From Burkholderiales bacterium (GTDB taxonomy: Bacteria; Pseudomonadota; Gammaproteobacteria; Burkholderiales; Ga0077523), in contig JAIESW010000065.1 of NCBI GenBank assembly GCA_019745565.1, positions 40,966-104,965 of the forward strand: DNA of 64,000 bases, read 5' to 3'. Positions 1 through 11,465 of the stretch are shown piece after piece. A program made the position numbers and the translations under genes. Position 1 is the first letter of the stretch; every line of letters begins with the position of its first letter. Under the pieces are notes generated by a model. It ran no database searches and was not told where the DNA came from. It saw only the letters and a program-made list of their open reading frames with translations.

Positions 1-89
1 GGCATGCAGGACATCGACCGTGTCGCATTCATGCGATCATCGATCGGGGTCCACGCTCGGGCGCCCTGTTTCGCACAAGAGGAGGTTCA

Positions 90-849
90 TTGCGCCGGTT
101 GCACGGATTCGGACCCGCGGTCGCGGTAATGCTGCCCCTGCTGTCGATGTTTGCGGCGGGCTGCGCCTCGGACCCGCAGGCCGACGCCCTCCGGACAGCA
201 CTCGCCGCCGTGCCGGTCTGCTGCAGCAGCCCCAGGGAGTTCCCGTTCCGACCGGTGGCGATCGGGCAGCGAGCGGTAGTTGCCATCGATGCCATGAGTC
301 CCGCCTTCGGGTTCCCTGGCGGCAAGAGCTTCTTCGGTGCATTCGCGCTGCCCACCTCGCCCGGGCCCGCGTTCGCGACCGTCGCGTCGTTCCCCGTCCT
401 TCGGAGGAACGCGCTGAACGAATGGGTCGGTTCCTATTTCTCGCCGGTCTTCATCTTCTACGACGAACGCTTCGAGCCCTCGGCCCCGTTCAAGGCCCCG
501 ACCCGCTTCATGTTCAACGGCAACGGCCAGCGCTTCGCCGCGGTCCGCGCGCCGGTGCCGCCGGACGCCCGGTATCTGGCCGTCTTCACCGACGCCCGGC
601 TGTTGAAGACCTCGCTGCCGGTCCCGGTGGAGTTCAGCACGGCGGACACCGACGTGGTGGCGTGCGATATCTCCGGCAAGGCTGCGGGCGACCCGGCGAA
701 TGCCACTCCGGTCGCCTCGCTGTGCGGCCTCTTCGCCGGCCTCTCGATCTACACGCCGCCGCAGTCGGGGACGTGGTACGCCACCGTTCCCTACGCGGCC
801 GGCGGCAACCTGGAATTGTGGCTGTCGGGGCCGTCCTCTTCTCCCGACG

Positions 850-860
<11 letters not shown>
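90..860 (+). CDS. putative lipoprotein with MalM-like domain
   Basis: The 256-residue protein opens with an n-region (MRRLHGFG), a hydrophobic stretch and a lipobox ending in AAGC (Cys27 or nearby), so it is probably an outer- or inner-membrane lipoprotein facing the periplasm. The mature part has a CC pair followed by a beta-rich pattern (FPGGKSFFGAFALP, then YFSPVFIFYDERFEP) that resembles the maltose-operon periplasmic protein MalM. No maltose genes are nearby, so the role is unknown. The start is a TTG placed four bases after an AGGAGG ribosome-binding site; no ATG gives the signal peptide. Its 3' end overlaps the convergent 3' end of the next gene by 11 bases. The MalM assignment is by recalled pattern only. 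Confidence 0.6.
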
Positions 861-2949
<2,089 letters not shown>

Positions 2950-2973
2950 GGGTGTTGTCCTCTAGGCAACCTG

Positions 2974-3100
2974 AAAAGCGTGAAACACGAAGAGCACGAA
3001 GGCACACGAAGAGCAAAGCCAGGTTGGCACACAATCCGCACCGACCCGATCGCTCGCGCTTTTCCTTCGTGTTCCTTCGTGTCCTTCGTGTTGAAAGCGG
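2974..3100. repeat. inverted-repeat element with CACGAAG repeats (MITE-like)
   Basis: The gap between livF and the beta-oxidation gene holds an imperfect long inverted repeat. The left arm (about 2974-3012) carries AAGCGTGAAACACGAAG followed by two more CACGAAG units. The right arm (about 3065-3100) is its reverse complement with three CTTCGTG units ending in GAAAGCGG. The arms frame about 50 bases. Similar CACGAAG-type palindromic intergenic repeats are widespread and dispersed in proteobacterial genomes. No transposase is present, so this would be a non-autonomous element or a folded RNA structure in the 3' region of livF. Confidence 0.6.
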
Positions 3101-3127
3101 TTCCGTAAACGGCAAACAGGAACGACG

Positions 3128-3826
3128 TCAGACCTCCAGCCACTCCTTCCGCACGGCCTCGTTCGCCCGCAGATCCTCCGGCGTCCCCTCGAACACGATT
3201 TCGCCGTGCCCCATCACGTAGAGGCGCTGGGAGATCTTGAGCGCGATGGCGAGCTTCTGCTCCACCAGCAGGATCGAGATGCCGCGCTTCGCGATCTCGT
3301 CGAACAGGCTCGCTACCTGTTCCACGATCTTCGGGGCCAGACCTTCGGTGGGCTCGTCGATCATCACGAGATCCGGGTCGCCCATCAGCGTGCGGCACAG
3401 GGTCAGCATCTGCTGCTCGCCGCCGGAGAGCACGCCGGCCGGCGCATCGGCCCGTTCGCGCAGGCGCGGGAACAGCCCGTACATGTCTTCCATGCTCCAG
3501 CGACCGGACTCGTTCCGGCCCTTCATGCCGAGCATCAGGTTCTGCTTCACCGTGAGCGTGGGGAAGATGTCGCGGTTCTCGGGCACGTAGCCCAGGCCTT
3601 CGCGCGCGATCATGTACGTCTTGGAACCGATCAGCTCGCGATCCTTGAACTTGACCGATCCGTTGGCCACCACCTGACCCATGATCGCCTTGATGGTGGT
3701 CGAGCGGCCCACGCCGTTGCGGCCGAGCAGGCTGACGATCTCGCCTTTGCCGACGTTGAGGTGCACCCCGTGGAGGATGTGGCTCTTGCCGTAGTAGGCG
3801 TGCAGATCCTTCACGGCCAACATCAT
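3128..3826 (-). CDS. livF: branched-chain amino-acid-type ABC transporter ATPase LivF
   Basis: This is the second ATPase of a LivKHMGF-type importer, energising uptake of a branched-chain amino acid or related carboxylate. It has 232 residues, the usual LivF size. The Walker A is GRNGVGRS (35-42) with arginine (R41) in place of the usual lysine; the codon is CGC on the minus strand, so this is not a reading error in translation. The signature LSGGEQQ and Walker B LVMIDEPTEGL are intact. It overlaps livG by four bases (ATGA), which implies translational coupling. The membrane partners and binding protein follow upstream. The neighbouring acyl-CoA genes hint that the substrate may be an aromatic or organic acid, which is inference. 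Confidence 0.95.
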   Translation of the reverse strand: MMLAVKDLHAYYGKSHILHGVHLNVGKGEIVSLLGRNGVGRSTTIKAIMGQVVANGSVKFKDRELIGSKTYMIAREGLGYVPENRDIFPTLTVKQNLMLGMKGRNESGRWSMEDMYGLFPRLRERADAPAGVLSGGEQQMLTLCRTLMGDPDLVMIDEPTEGLAPKIVEQVASLFDEIAKRGISILLVEQKLAIALKISQRLYVMGHGEIVFEGTPEDLRANEAVRKEWLEV

Positions 3827-4572
3827 TCCACCTCCGCCCCGAGATATGCTTCCTGCACGGCCTTGTTGCCGCGGATCTCCTGAGGGGTGCCCGTGGCGAT
3901 GACCTGGCCGTAGACCAGAACCGAGATGCGATCGGCGAGCCCGAACACGACGCTCATGTCGTGCTCCACCATGACCAGCGTCTTGCCGACGGTCACGTTG
4001 CGGATCAGCGCGACGGCATCGGCGGTTTCGGTGTTGCTCATGCCGGCCGTCGGTTCGTCGAGCAGGATCACGTCGGCGCCACCGCCGATGGTGATGCCGA
4101 TCTCCAGCGCGCGCTGCTCAGCATAGGACAGCACGCCGGCGAGCGTGTCGCGGCGCTTCTGGAGACCGATCATGCCGACCAGTTCATCGGCGCGCTCGCG
4201 CACGTCCTTCAGACCTCCCACGCGCTGCCAGAAGGAGTACTTGTAACCGAGCGACCACATGACTGCGCAGCGCAGGTTCTCGAAGACCGACAGCTTCGGG
4301 AAGATGTTGGTGATCTGGAAGCTGCGCGCCAGACCACGGTGGTTGATCTGCTGCGGCTGCAGGCCGGTGATCGGCTGACCGTTGAGACTGATGGTCCCGG
4401 AGGTCACCGGGAACCGCCCGCTGATCAGGTTGAACAGCGTCGACTTGCCGGCGCCGTTCGGGCCGATCACGGCGTGCCGTTCACCTTTCTCGATCGCGAG
4501 ATCCACGCCGTTGATGATGGCGGTCTTGCCGAAGCTCTTGTGAACGCCCTTAAGTTCGAGTGCGGCAGCCAC
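3823..4572 (-). CDS. livG: branched-chain amino-acid-type ABC transporter ATPase LivG
   Basis: This is the first ATPase of the liv importer, 249 residues. The Walker A GPNGAGKS (37-44) is canonical, unlike that of LivF. The ABC signature region is in the form LSYAEQRALEIG, typical of LivG, and Walker B is VILLDEPTAGM. The C-terminal BCA_ABC-type tail (PQEIRGNKAVQEAYLG) is the LivG family ending. The stop overlaps the livF start, and the start is one base after the livM stop, so the three genes are in one transcript. Confidence 0.96.
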   Translation of the reverse strand: MAAALELKGVHKSFGKTAIINGVDLAIEKGERHAVIGPNGAGKSTLFNLISGRFPVTSGTISLNGQPITGLQPQQINHRGLARSFQITNIFPKLSVFENLRCAVMWSLGYKYSFWQRVGGLKDVRERADELVGMIGLQKRRDTLAGVLSYAEQRALEIGITIGGGADVILLDEPTAGMSNTETADAVALIRNVTVGKTLVMVEHDMSVVFGLADRISVLVYGQVIATGTPQEIRGNKAVQEAYLGAEVE

Positions 4573-4573
4573 C

Positions 4574-5839
4574 CTAGGCTCCCTTCGCTTGGTTGGCCGC
4601 GACCGTGACGTCGTTCCAGGCGGAACGCACGAATCTGCCGACGAATGCGAGCAGACCGCCGCCCGCGATCAGGATGATCGCCGCCACGATCCAGGGTTGC
4701 GCCGTGGCGGCATCCAGCTGGCGCCCGAAGAGCGACATCACGGTGCCGACCTGCTCGGCCTTCGTCTCGATGTGGTAGAGCATCTCGACCAGCGCGACGA
4801 GGCCCAGCATCAGCACGGCCGCGGATGCCGCGGCCGCGACGTAGGGCAGCGCCAGTCGTCCGAGCATCCGCGTCTGAACCACCGGCTTGTGGAGGGTGAT
4901 GAGCGATGCGATGCCGCCGGGTGCGAACAGGATCATGACCAGGAAGAACAGGCCGAAGTACAGCAGCCACGCCTGGGTGTAGTTCGACAGCGCCGATTGC
5001 AGGAAGGTGACCAGCACCGCCCCGATGATCGGCCCGTAGAAGTGACCGATCCCGCCGATGAAAGCCATCAGCAGCACGTTGCCGGACGCGACGGTACCGA
5101 GCCGCTCGGCGGTGATCAGCTCGAAGTTGATCACTTCCAGCGCGCCCGCGATGCCGGCGAAGAAGCCGGCCAGGGACAACATCAGGAACCGCACGCGCGT
5201 CGGGTTGTAGCCGACGAAGCGGGCGCGCTCCGGGTTGTCGCGCACGGCGTTGGCCATGCGGCCCAGCGGCGTCTGGGTCAACGCGAACATGGCGATCATG
5301 CACACGAAGCACCACGCCGCGATCAGGTAGTACACCTGCAACGAAGGGCCGAACGTGATGCCCATGACCGCCTCGCCCACGACCCGGTCGGTGGAGATGC
5401 CGCCCTCGCCGCCGAAGAAGCTCGGGAACATGAGCGAGCAGGCTGCCACCATCTCGGCGATACCGAGCGAGATCATCGCGAACGGCGTGCCCGAATGCTT
5501 CGTGGTGACGTAACCGAAGATCACCCCGAACACGAGACCGGCAACTCCGCCGATGAGCGGCAGCAACGACACCGGCCAGCCGAACGTGCCGGCGCCGATC
5601 GCGTTCAGCGCGTGCGCCGAGAAGAACGCCCCCAGCCCGAAGTACACCGCATGCCCGAACGACAGCATGCCGGTCTGCCCCAGGAGCATGTTGTATGACA
5701 GCGCGAAGATGATCGCGATGCCCATCTGCGACAGCATCGACACCGCGAAGCCCTGCGTGAAGACGAGCGGCGCCACGATCATCACGGCCGCCGTTGCGGC
5801 CCAGACCAGCAACCGCCGCCAGGAGAACATGACACTCAT
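4574..5839 (-). CDS. livM: branched-chain amino-acid-type ABC transporter permease LivM, C-terminally extended
   Basis: This is an inner-membrane permease subunit of the liv importer with 421 residues from the chosen start (MSVMFSWRR). The central part has the LivM hallmarks LSYNMLLGQTGMLSFGHA and, later, an EAA-type loop near GNVLLMAFIGGIGHFYGPIIGA. After the permease core (about residue 325) there are about 95 extra residues with two further predicted membrane segments, making it longer than most LivM proteins. An in-frame start 21 bases upstream exists, but 5839 gives the family-like N-terminus. It lies one base from livG. Confidence 0.93.
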   Translation of the reverse strand: MSVMFSWRRLLVWAATAAVMIVAPLVFTQGFAVSMLSQMGIAIIFALSYNMLLGQTGMLSFGHAVYFGLGAFFSAHALNAIGAGTFGWPVSLLPLIGGVAGLVFGVIFGYVTTKHSGTPFAMISLGIAEMVAACSLMFPSFFGGEGGISTDRVVGEAVMGITFGPSLQVYYLIAAWCFVCMIAMFALTQTPLGRMANAVRDNPERARFVGYNPTRVRFLMLSLAGFFAGIAGALEVINFELITAERLGTVASGNVLLMAFIGGIGHFYGPIIGAVLVTFLQSALSNYTQAWLLYFGLFFLVMILFAPGGIASLITLHKPVVQTRMLGRLALPYVAAAASAAVLMLGLVALVEMLYHIETKAEQVGTVMSLFGRQLDAATAQPWIVAAIILIAGGGLLAFVGRFVRSAWNDVTVAANQAKGA

Positions 5840-5924
5840 GCCGCAACCCCAAGGAAACACGAGCCGAGGTTCACGGTTTTCCTCCGCGTCCGCCGCGTTG
5901 AGCGCTTTTCTTTTCTCATCTTCA

Positions 5925-6872
5925 TCAACCCTCGCGCGTCCCCATCAATCCCTTCGGCCGCACGATCAGCATCGCCACCATCAGCAGATAGGGCAGCACC
6001 GGCGCCGCCTGCGCGATGGTCACCTTCCACAGTTCCATCCACCCGGAATCGGGATTCACCTTGATCCCGATCGAGCCGAACAGCGTCAGCAGCGAATAGT
6101 CGAACGCCACCGAGAACGTCTGCACCGCGCCGATGATCAGCGACGCGATGAACGCCCCCGCGAGCGAGCCCATGCCGCCGAACACGACGACGACGAACAC
6201 GATCGTTCCCACCGACACCGCCATCCCCGGGTCGGTCACGAACGCGTTTCCGCCGATCACGCCAGCGAGCCCCGCAAGCGCGGCACCGCCCGCGAACACG
6301 AGCATGAACACGCGCGGCACGTTGTGGCCCAGCGCCTGCACCATGTCGGGATGGGTGAGCGAAGCCTGGATGATCATGCCGATCCGGCTGCGGGTCAGCA
6401 CCAGGTACAAACCCACGAGCATCGCGACCGACACCAGCATCATGAACACGCGGTATGCCGGGTACTGCGTGCTGTAGATGGAGAATGCCGAGAACTCGAG
6501 GATCTCCGGGATGCGGTACGGCACCGGCGCACGCCCCCAGATGAGGTGCACCACCTCCTCGATGGTGTAGGCAAGACCGAAGGTGAACAGCAGTTCCGCC
6601 ACGTGGCCGTACTTGTGCACCGTGCGCAGCCCGTAGCGCTCGGTGAGCGCGCCCAGGGCGGCGACCGCCAGCGGTGCGATGACGAGGGCCGGCCAGAAAC
6701 CGACGTACCTGCTGGTCTGATAGGCGAAGTACGCGCCCAGCATGTAGAAGCTCGCGTGGGCGAAGTTGAGCACGCCCATCATGCTGAAGATCAGCGTGAG
6801 CCCGCTCGAGAGCATGAACAGCAGCAGCCCGTAGGACAGGCTGTTCAGCAAGGTCACGAGAAAGAATTCCAC
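5925..6872 (-). CDS. livH: branched-chain amino-acid-type ABC transporter permease LivH
   Basis: This is an inner-membrane permease, about 315 residues, with eight or so hydrophobic segments. The N-terminus (EFFLVTLLNSLSYGLLLFML) and the motif MGVLNFAHASFYMLGAY are characteristic of LivH. The C-terminus ends in PKGLMG, also typical. I chose the GTG at 6872, which has a GGAGT sequence upstream and gives the conserved N-terminus. A TTG at 6902 in the same frame would start inside the upstream terminator stem and is less likely. A short gap of about 85 bases with another partial repeat separates it from livM. Confidence 0.92.
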   Translation of the reverse strand: MEFFLVTLLNSLSYGLLLFMLSSGLTLIFSMMGVLNFAHASFYMLGAYFAYQTSRYVGFWPALVIAPLAVAALGALTERYGLRTVHKYGHVAELLFTFGLAYTIEEVVHLIWGRAPVPYRIPEILEFSAFSIYSTQYPAYRVFMMLVSVAMLVGLYLVLTRSRIGMIIQASLTHPDMVQALGHNVPRVFMLVFAGGAALAGLAGVIGGNAFVTDPGMAVSVGTIVFVVVVFGGMGSLAGAFIASLIIGAVQTFSVAFDYSLLTLFGSIGIKVNPDSGWMELWKVTIAQAAPVLPYLLMVAMLIVRPKGLMGTREG

Positions 6873-6897
6873 GCCAGCGGGACTCCGGATCCGGTCA

Positions 6898-6927
6898 AAC
6901 AAAAGGGGCGTCCGTGCGGGCGCCCCT
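6898..6927 (-). terminator. hairpin with T-tract between livK and livH (attenuator)
   Basis: On the minus strand GGGGCG pairs with CGCCCC (arms 6921-6926 and 6905-6910) around a ten-base loop, followed by TTTTG and TTT. This is a Rho-independent terminator just after livK and before the permease genes. Partial read-through here would give more binding protein than membrane subunits, a common arrangement in such operons. Confidence 0.75.
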
Positions 6928-6949
6928 CAAGGTGGTTGTCGTATGCGTC

Positions 6950-8206
6950 TCAGCCCTTCGGACGCTGGAATTTGCAGGTGGTCGGCAGCACCGTGTCCTT
7001 CGCCTCGATGCGCGCGTCGGTCTTGAAACCGAAGCCGGTGCGCTCGACGTCGAACTTCACGTCCTTGCCGTTCGTCTTGGAGAACGTCGAGATGAAGATC
7101 GGCTGCACCGCCTGGTGGTTGTCGGCACGCATCGTGACCTCCCCCGTGATGGTGTCGATCTTCAAGCCCTCGAGCGCGGGGGCGACCTTGGTGGGATCGG
7201 TGGACTTCACCTTCTCCATGGCCATGGTGAGCATCGTCATGGCGTTCATGATGCTGGTCCAGTAGAAGTCGTCCTTGGAATCGGGGAAGCGCTTGCGGTA
7301 CGCCTCGACGTTCGCCACGGTGCCGCTGCCGCCGATGTTCGAATGGAACACGGTGACCTGCTTCAGATGGCCGACGCCCGCCTCGCCGATGACCGGCGGC
7401 GTGCCGAGACCACCGGCGTAGTAAGTGTAGAAGTCGGCGGTGAGTCCTGCGTCCTTCGCAGCCTTGATGAGCAGCGCCACGTCGTTGCCCCAGTTGCCCG
7501 TCACCACCGCATCGGCGCCGGACGCCTTGATCTTGGCGACGTAGGGCGCGAAGTCCTTCACCTTGCCGAGCGGATGCAGGTCGTCGCCGACAATCTGGAT
7601 GTCCGGCCGCTTCTGCGTGAGCATCGCACGGGCAGCCTTCGCGACCGACTGGCCGAAGGAGTAGTCCTGGTTGATCAGGTAGACCTTGGCGATGCCCTTC
7701 TGCGCGGCCATGTAGTTGGTCATGGCCTGCATCTTCATGTCCACGTCGGCGTCGAAGCGGAAGTGGTAGAAGTTGCACTTGTCGTTGGTGAGTGCGGGAT
7801 CGACGGCGCCGTAGTTCATGTACAGCACTGTCTGGTCGGGGTTGCGCGCGTTGTGCTTACCCATGGCTTCGGACAGCGCCAGCGCCACCGCCGAGCCGTT
7901 GCCCTGCATCATGTAGCGGATGCCCTGGTCGACGAGCTGCTTGAAGACGAGCTGCGCTTCCTGCGGGCTGGTCTTGGTGTCGAACGGCACCACCTCGATC
8001 TTCTGCCCGAGGACGCCGCCCTTCTCGTTGATGCGCTCGGCCGCGAACTGCAGGTGACGCAGGCCGACCTCGCCCACGTTGCCGAAGGGTCCCGACAGGC
8101 CCTCGAGATAGGCGATCTTGAGCACGCCCTGCGCACTTGCCGGGCCCGCGAACGCCAGTGCCGCCACTGCACCGATCAGGGCCGCACGCAGCCAAGACTT
8201 CACCAT
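6950..8206 (-). CDS. livK: branched-chain amino-acid-type ABC transporter substrate-binding protein LivK
   Basis: This is the periplasmic binding protein of the importer: 418 residues with a clear Sec signal peptide (MVKSWLRAALIGAV, then AGPASAQG with cleavage after AQ). The mature protein begins LKIAYLEGLSGPFGNVGE, the type-1 periplasmic binding fold seen in LivK/HppA-like proteins. The start at 8206 follows a GGAGGAG ribosome-binding site; a much longer open frame continues upstream but is antisense to the ligase gene and not real. It is first in the operon and followed by a terminator-like hairpin. The ligand cannot be read from sequence. Confidence 0.94.
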   Translation of the reverse strand: MVKSWLRAALIGAVAALAFAGPASAQGVLKIAYLEGLSGPFGNVGEVGLRHLQFAAERINEKGGVLGQKIEVVPFDTKTSPQEAQLVFKQLVDQGIRYMMQGNGSAVALALSEAMGKHNARNPDQTVLYMNYGAVDPALTNDKCNFYHFRFDADVDMKMQAMTNYMAAQKGIAKVYLINQDYSFGQSVAKAARAMLTQKRPDIQIVGDDLHPLGKVKDFAPYVAKIKASGADAVVTGNWGNDVALLIKAAKDAGLTADFYTYYAGGLGTPPVIGEAGVGHLKQVTVFHSNIGGSGTVANVEAYRKRFPDSKDDFYWTSIMNAMTMLTMAMEKVKSTDPTKVAPALEGLKIDTITGEVTMRADNHQAVQPIFISTFSKTNGKDVKFDVERTGFGFKTDARIEAKDTVLPTTCKFQRPKG

Positions 8207-8548
8207 GTTCACTCCTCCCCTCATATTTTTCCGAATCGCCGCCGGCGCCGCTCGCCGATCAGTCAGACCCAAGAACGGTCCGGAAGTGCGCCAGGCTGAC
8301 AAGCCCCGGTCTTCGCGTCCCGAGCCAGGGACCGGCCCAGCGGGATTTCGCTCCCTGCGGGACGCCTGATTGAGCGTCCTCGCGAGAGAGGCGCGGATTC
8401 TGCCGGAAGGCCCCCTCCCTGTAAACGCACATCGGCTGCGGCTTTCCGCAATATTGCGCTGCAGCGAAAGCCGGAGCGACGAGGATCGGCGCGCTACAAT
8501 TCGTCGCATTTCAACACCCGGTCCCGCCGGCGAGGAGGAGTTCGTTCC
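8207..8548. other. divergent intergenic region between livK and the acyl-CoA ligase
   Basis: These 342 bases separate two divergent genes and should hold both promoters. A good -10 element TACAAT is visible on the plus strand at 8495-8500 for the ligase, but no convincing -35 lies 16-18 bases before it. A GAGGAGGAG ribosome-binding site precedes the ligase start. No ORF, clear operator palindrome or RNA structure was recognised. Confidence 0.5.
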
Positions 8549-10174
<1,626 letters not shown>

Positions 10175-10200
10175 GGCGGCGCCGGACGGAGTACCCCATC

Positions 10201-10509
10201 GTGAAATCCCAAGTGCTGTTGCTGGTCGCCGCCGCCGTGATCGCCTTCCCCGCGCAAGCGAATGTGTACAAGTGCCGAAACGCGGCCGGCGCGATCATCT
10301 ACTCGCAGGAGCCGTGCGAGAAGGAAGGTGCCAAGCAGGAGAAGAAGCTCACGGCCCAGGAACTGAAGACCAACGAGATGCGCATGCGGGCGAGCGGCAC
10401 CGACGGCGGCGGCGGCAAGCCGTCGTTCTCGCAGGGTTCGAACTACCAGGGCACCCCGGCCGAACGGGCCGAAGCCGAACGCAAGGCCGCCAACCGCGCG
10501 CGGGACTGA
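10201..10509 (+). CDS. DUF4124-domain secreted protein
   Basis: This is a 102-residue small exported protein of unknown function. It has a GTG start, a signal peptide (VKSQVLLLVAAAV then PAQA) and, directly after it, the DUF4124 signature YKCRNAAGAIIYSQEPC. The C-terminal half is polar and rich in Gly, Glu and Arg, and probably unstructured. DUF4124 proteins are common in beta- and gammaproteobacteria. It starts 26 bases after the ligase stop and may be co-transcribed. Confidence 0.85.
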   Translation: MKSQVLLLVAAAVIAFPAQANVYKCRNAAGAIIYSQEPCEKEGAKQEKKLTAQELKTNEMRMRASGTDGGGGKPSFSQGSNYQGTPAERAEAERKAANRARD

Positions 10510-10515
10510 CCCGCC

Positions 10516-10629
10516 GTGACGCCGCGGACCATCGCGCTCGTGTTGGGCGTCCTGGTCGCCGGGAGCGCCGCGGCCGGTGCGGCGATCGATCGCGCCAAGG
10601 CTCGCGTGCGGGGGCTGGCACCCGAATAG
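10516..10629 (+). CDS. possible small membrane-anchored peptide (37 aa)
   Basis: A GTG-started frame six bases after the DUF4124 gene would encode 37 residues: one hydrophobic stretch (TIALVLGVLVAGSAAAGAAI) then a basic tail. It ends at the foot of a perfect palindrome. The spacing fits an operon, but there is no homology that I recognise and no clear ribosome-binding site, so it may not be expressed. Confidence 0.25.
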   Translation: MTPRTIALVLGVLVAGSAAAGAAIDRAKARVRGLAPE

Positions 10630-10648
10630 GATCGCCGGCCGGCGATCC
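10629..10648 (+). terminator. perfect 20-base palindrome, probable terminator stem
   Basis: GGATCGCCGG followed directly by its exact reverse complement lies right after the DUF4124 transcription unit. As RNA it would form an eight-base-pair stem with a four-base loop. Only a weak pyrimidine tract (TGCTACTCTTC) follows, so termination could be partial; a protein-binding site is the alternative. Confidence 0.45.
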
Positions 10649-10742
10649 TGCTACTCTTCGTCAACGGCCTGTTCTGCACTCGGGCCCCTCGGCGTCCCGG
10701 ACATCGGTTGCCGGGCGCGATCGCCAACGCGGTGGTGTGCGC

Positions 10743-11450
10743 ATGGACGACGGCCTCGACGTTTCCGCTGGTGACAGGACGCTGGACGTCCCGCGATCGA
10801 ATGCGGATGTCGGAGCCCGGTTCGCATCGCTCGTGGATGCCATCCGCGACCGGACGCGCGCGCTGCACGCGGAGGCCGAACGGTCCGGTGTCGTAAGCGA
10901 CCTGCTGCGGGGGCGGGTCGATCGCCGCAGCTACGCGGCGCTGCTGCGCAACCTGCTGCCCGCTTACCGCGAACTGGAAAACGGTCTCGAACGGCATCGC
11001 AGTGCGGCCGGCATGGACGGCGTTGCACGACCCGCCGTCTATCGCTCGGCCGCGCTGGAATCCGATCTCGCCGCCCTGTGCGGATCGGATTGGCAGCAAC
11101 GCATCGAGATCCTGCCGGCAGCGGAGCGTTACGCTTCGACCGTAGCGGAGGCCGCAGCGTCGGACGGTTCACGCCTGATCGCCCACGCCTACGTGCGCTA
11201 CCTCGGGGATTTGAGCGGCGGCCGGATCCTTCGCGGGATCGTCGCGCGCGCCTTGGCGCTCGAGGCATCGCAACTCGCGTTCTACGATTATCCCGGAGTC
11301 GCGAACGTGAAGGCACTCAGGACCGCTTACCGTGCCGATCTCGATCGGGCCGCGGACCATGCGAGCGACCGCGAAAGCGTGATCGCGGAGGCGGAACGTG
11401 CGTTCCGTCTCAACATCGAGCTGTCGGTCGCGATCGCCGCGAACCGCTGA
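10743..11450 (+). CDS. bphO: biliverdin-producing heme oxygenase
   Basis: This enzyme opens heme to biliverdin IX-alpha, CO and iron; biliverdin is the chromophore of the adjacent bacteriophytochrome. The 235-residue protein has the proximal-histidine helix RTRALHAEAERSG (H42) and the distal-helix motif GDLSGG (165-170). The start at 10743 is ATG; the frame is open further upstream but lacks a better start. The gene converges on bphP with only 15 bases between the two stop codons, so the pair is linked in position but not in transcript. BphO next to BphP is a known arrangement. An iron-scavenging heme oxygenase is less likely because no heme-uptake genes are near. Confidence 0.9.
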   Translation: MDDGLDVSAGDRTLDVPRSNADVGARFASLVDAIRDRTRALHAEAERSGVVSDLLRGRVDRRSYAALLRNLLPAYRELENGLERHRSAAGMDGVARPAVYRSAALESDLAALCGSDWQQRIEILPAAERYASTVAEAAASDGSRLIAHAYVRYLGDLSGGRILRGIVARALALEASQLAFYDYPGVANVKALRTAYRADLDRAADHASDRESVIAEAERAFRLNIELSVAIAANR

Positions 11451-11465
11451 CGCAGCAGCCGCGCT

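Noticed and set aside
5866..5924. Low-complexity segment between livM and livH resembling half of the CACGAAG-type or a CCGCGTCC-type repeat
   Set aside because: Only one arm is visible and the match to the 3-kb repeat is weak, so it is not annotated as an element.
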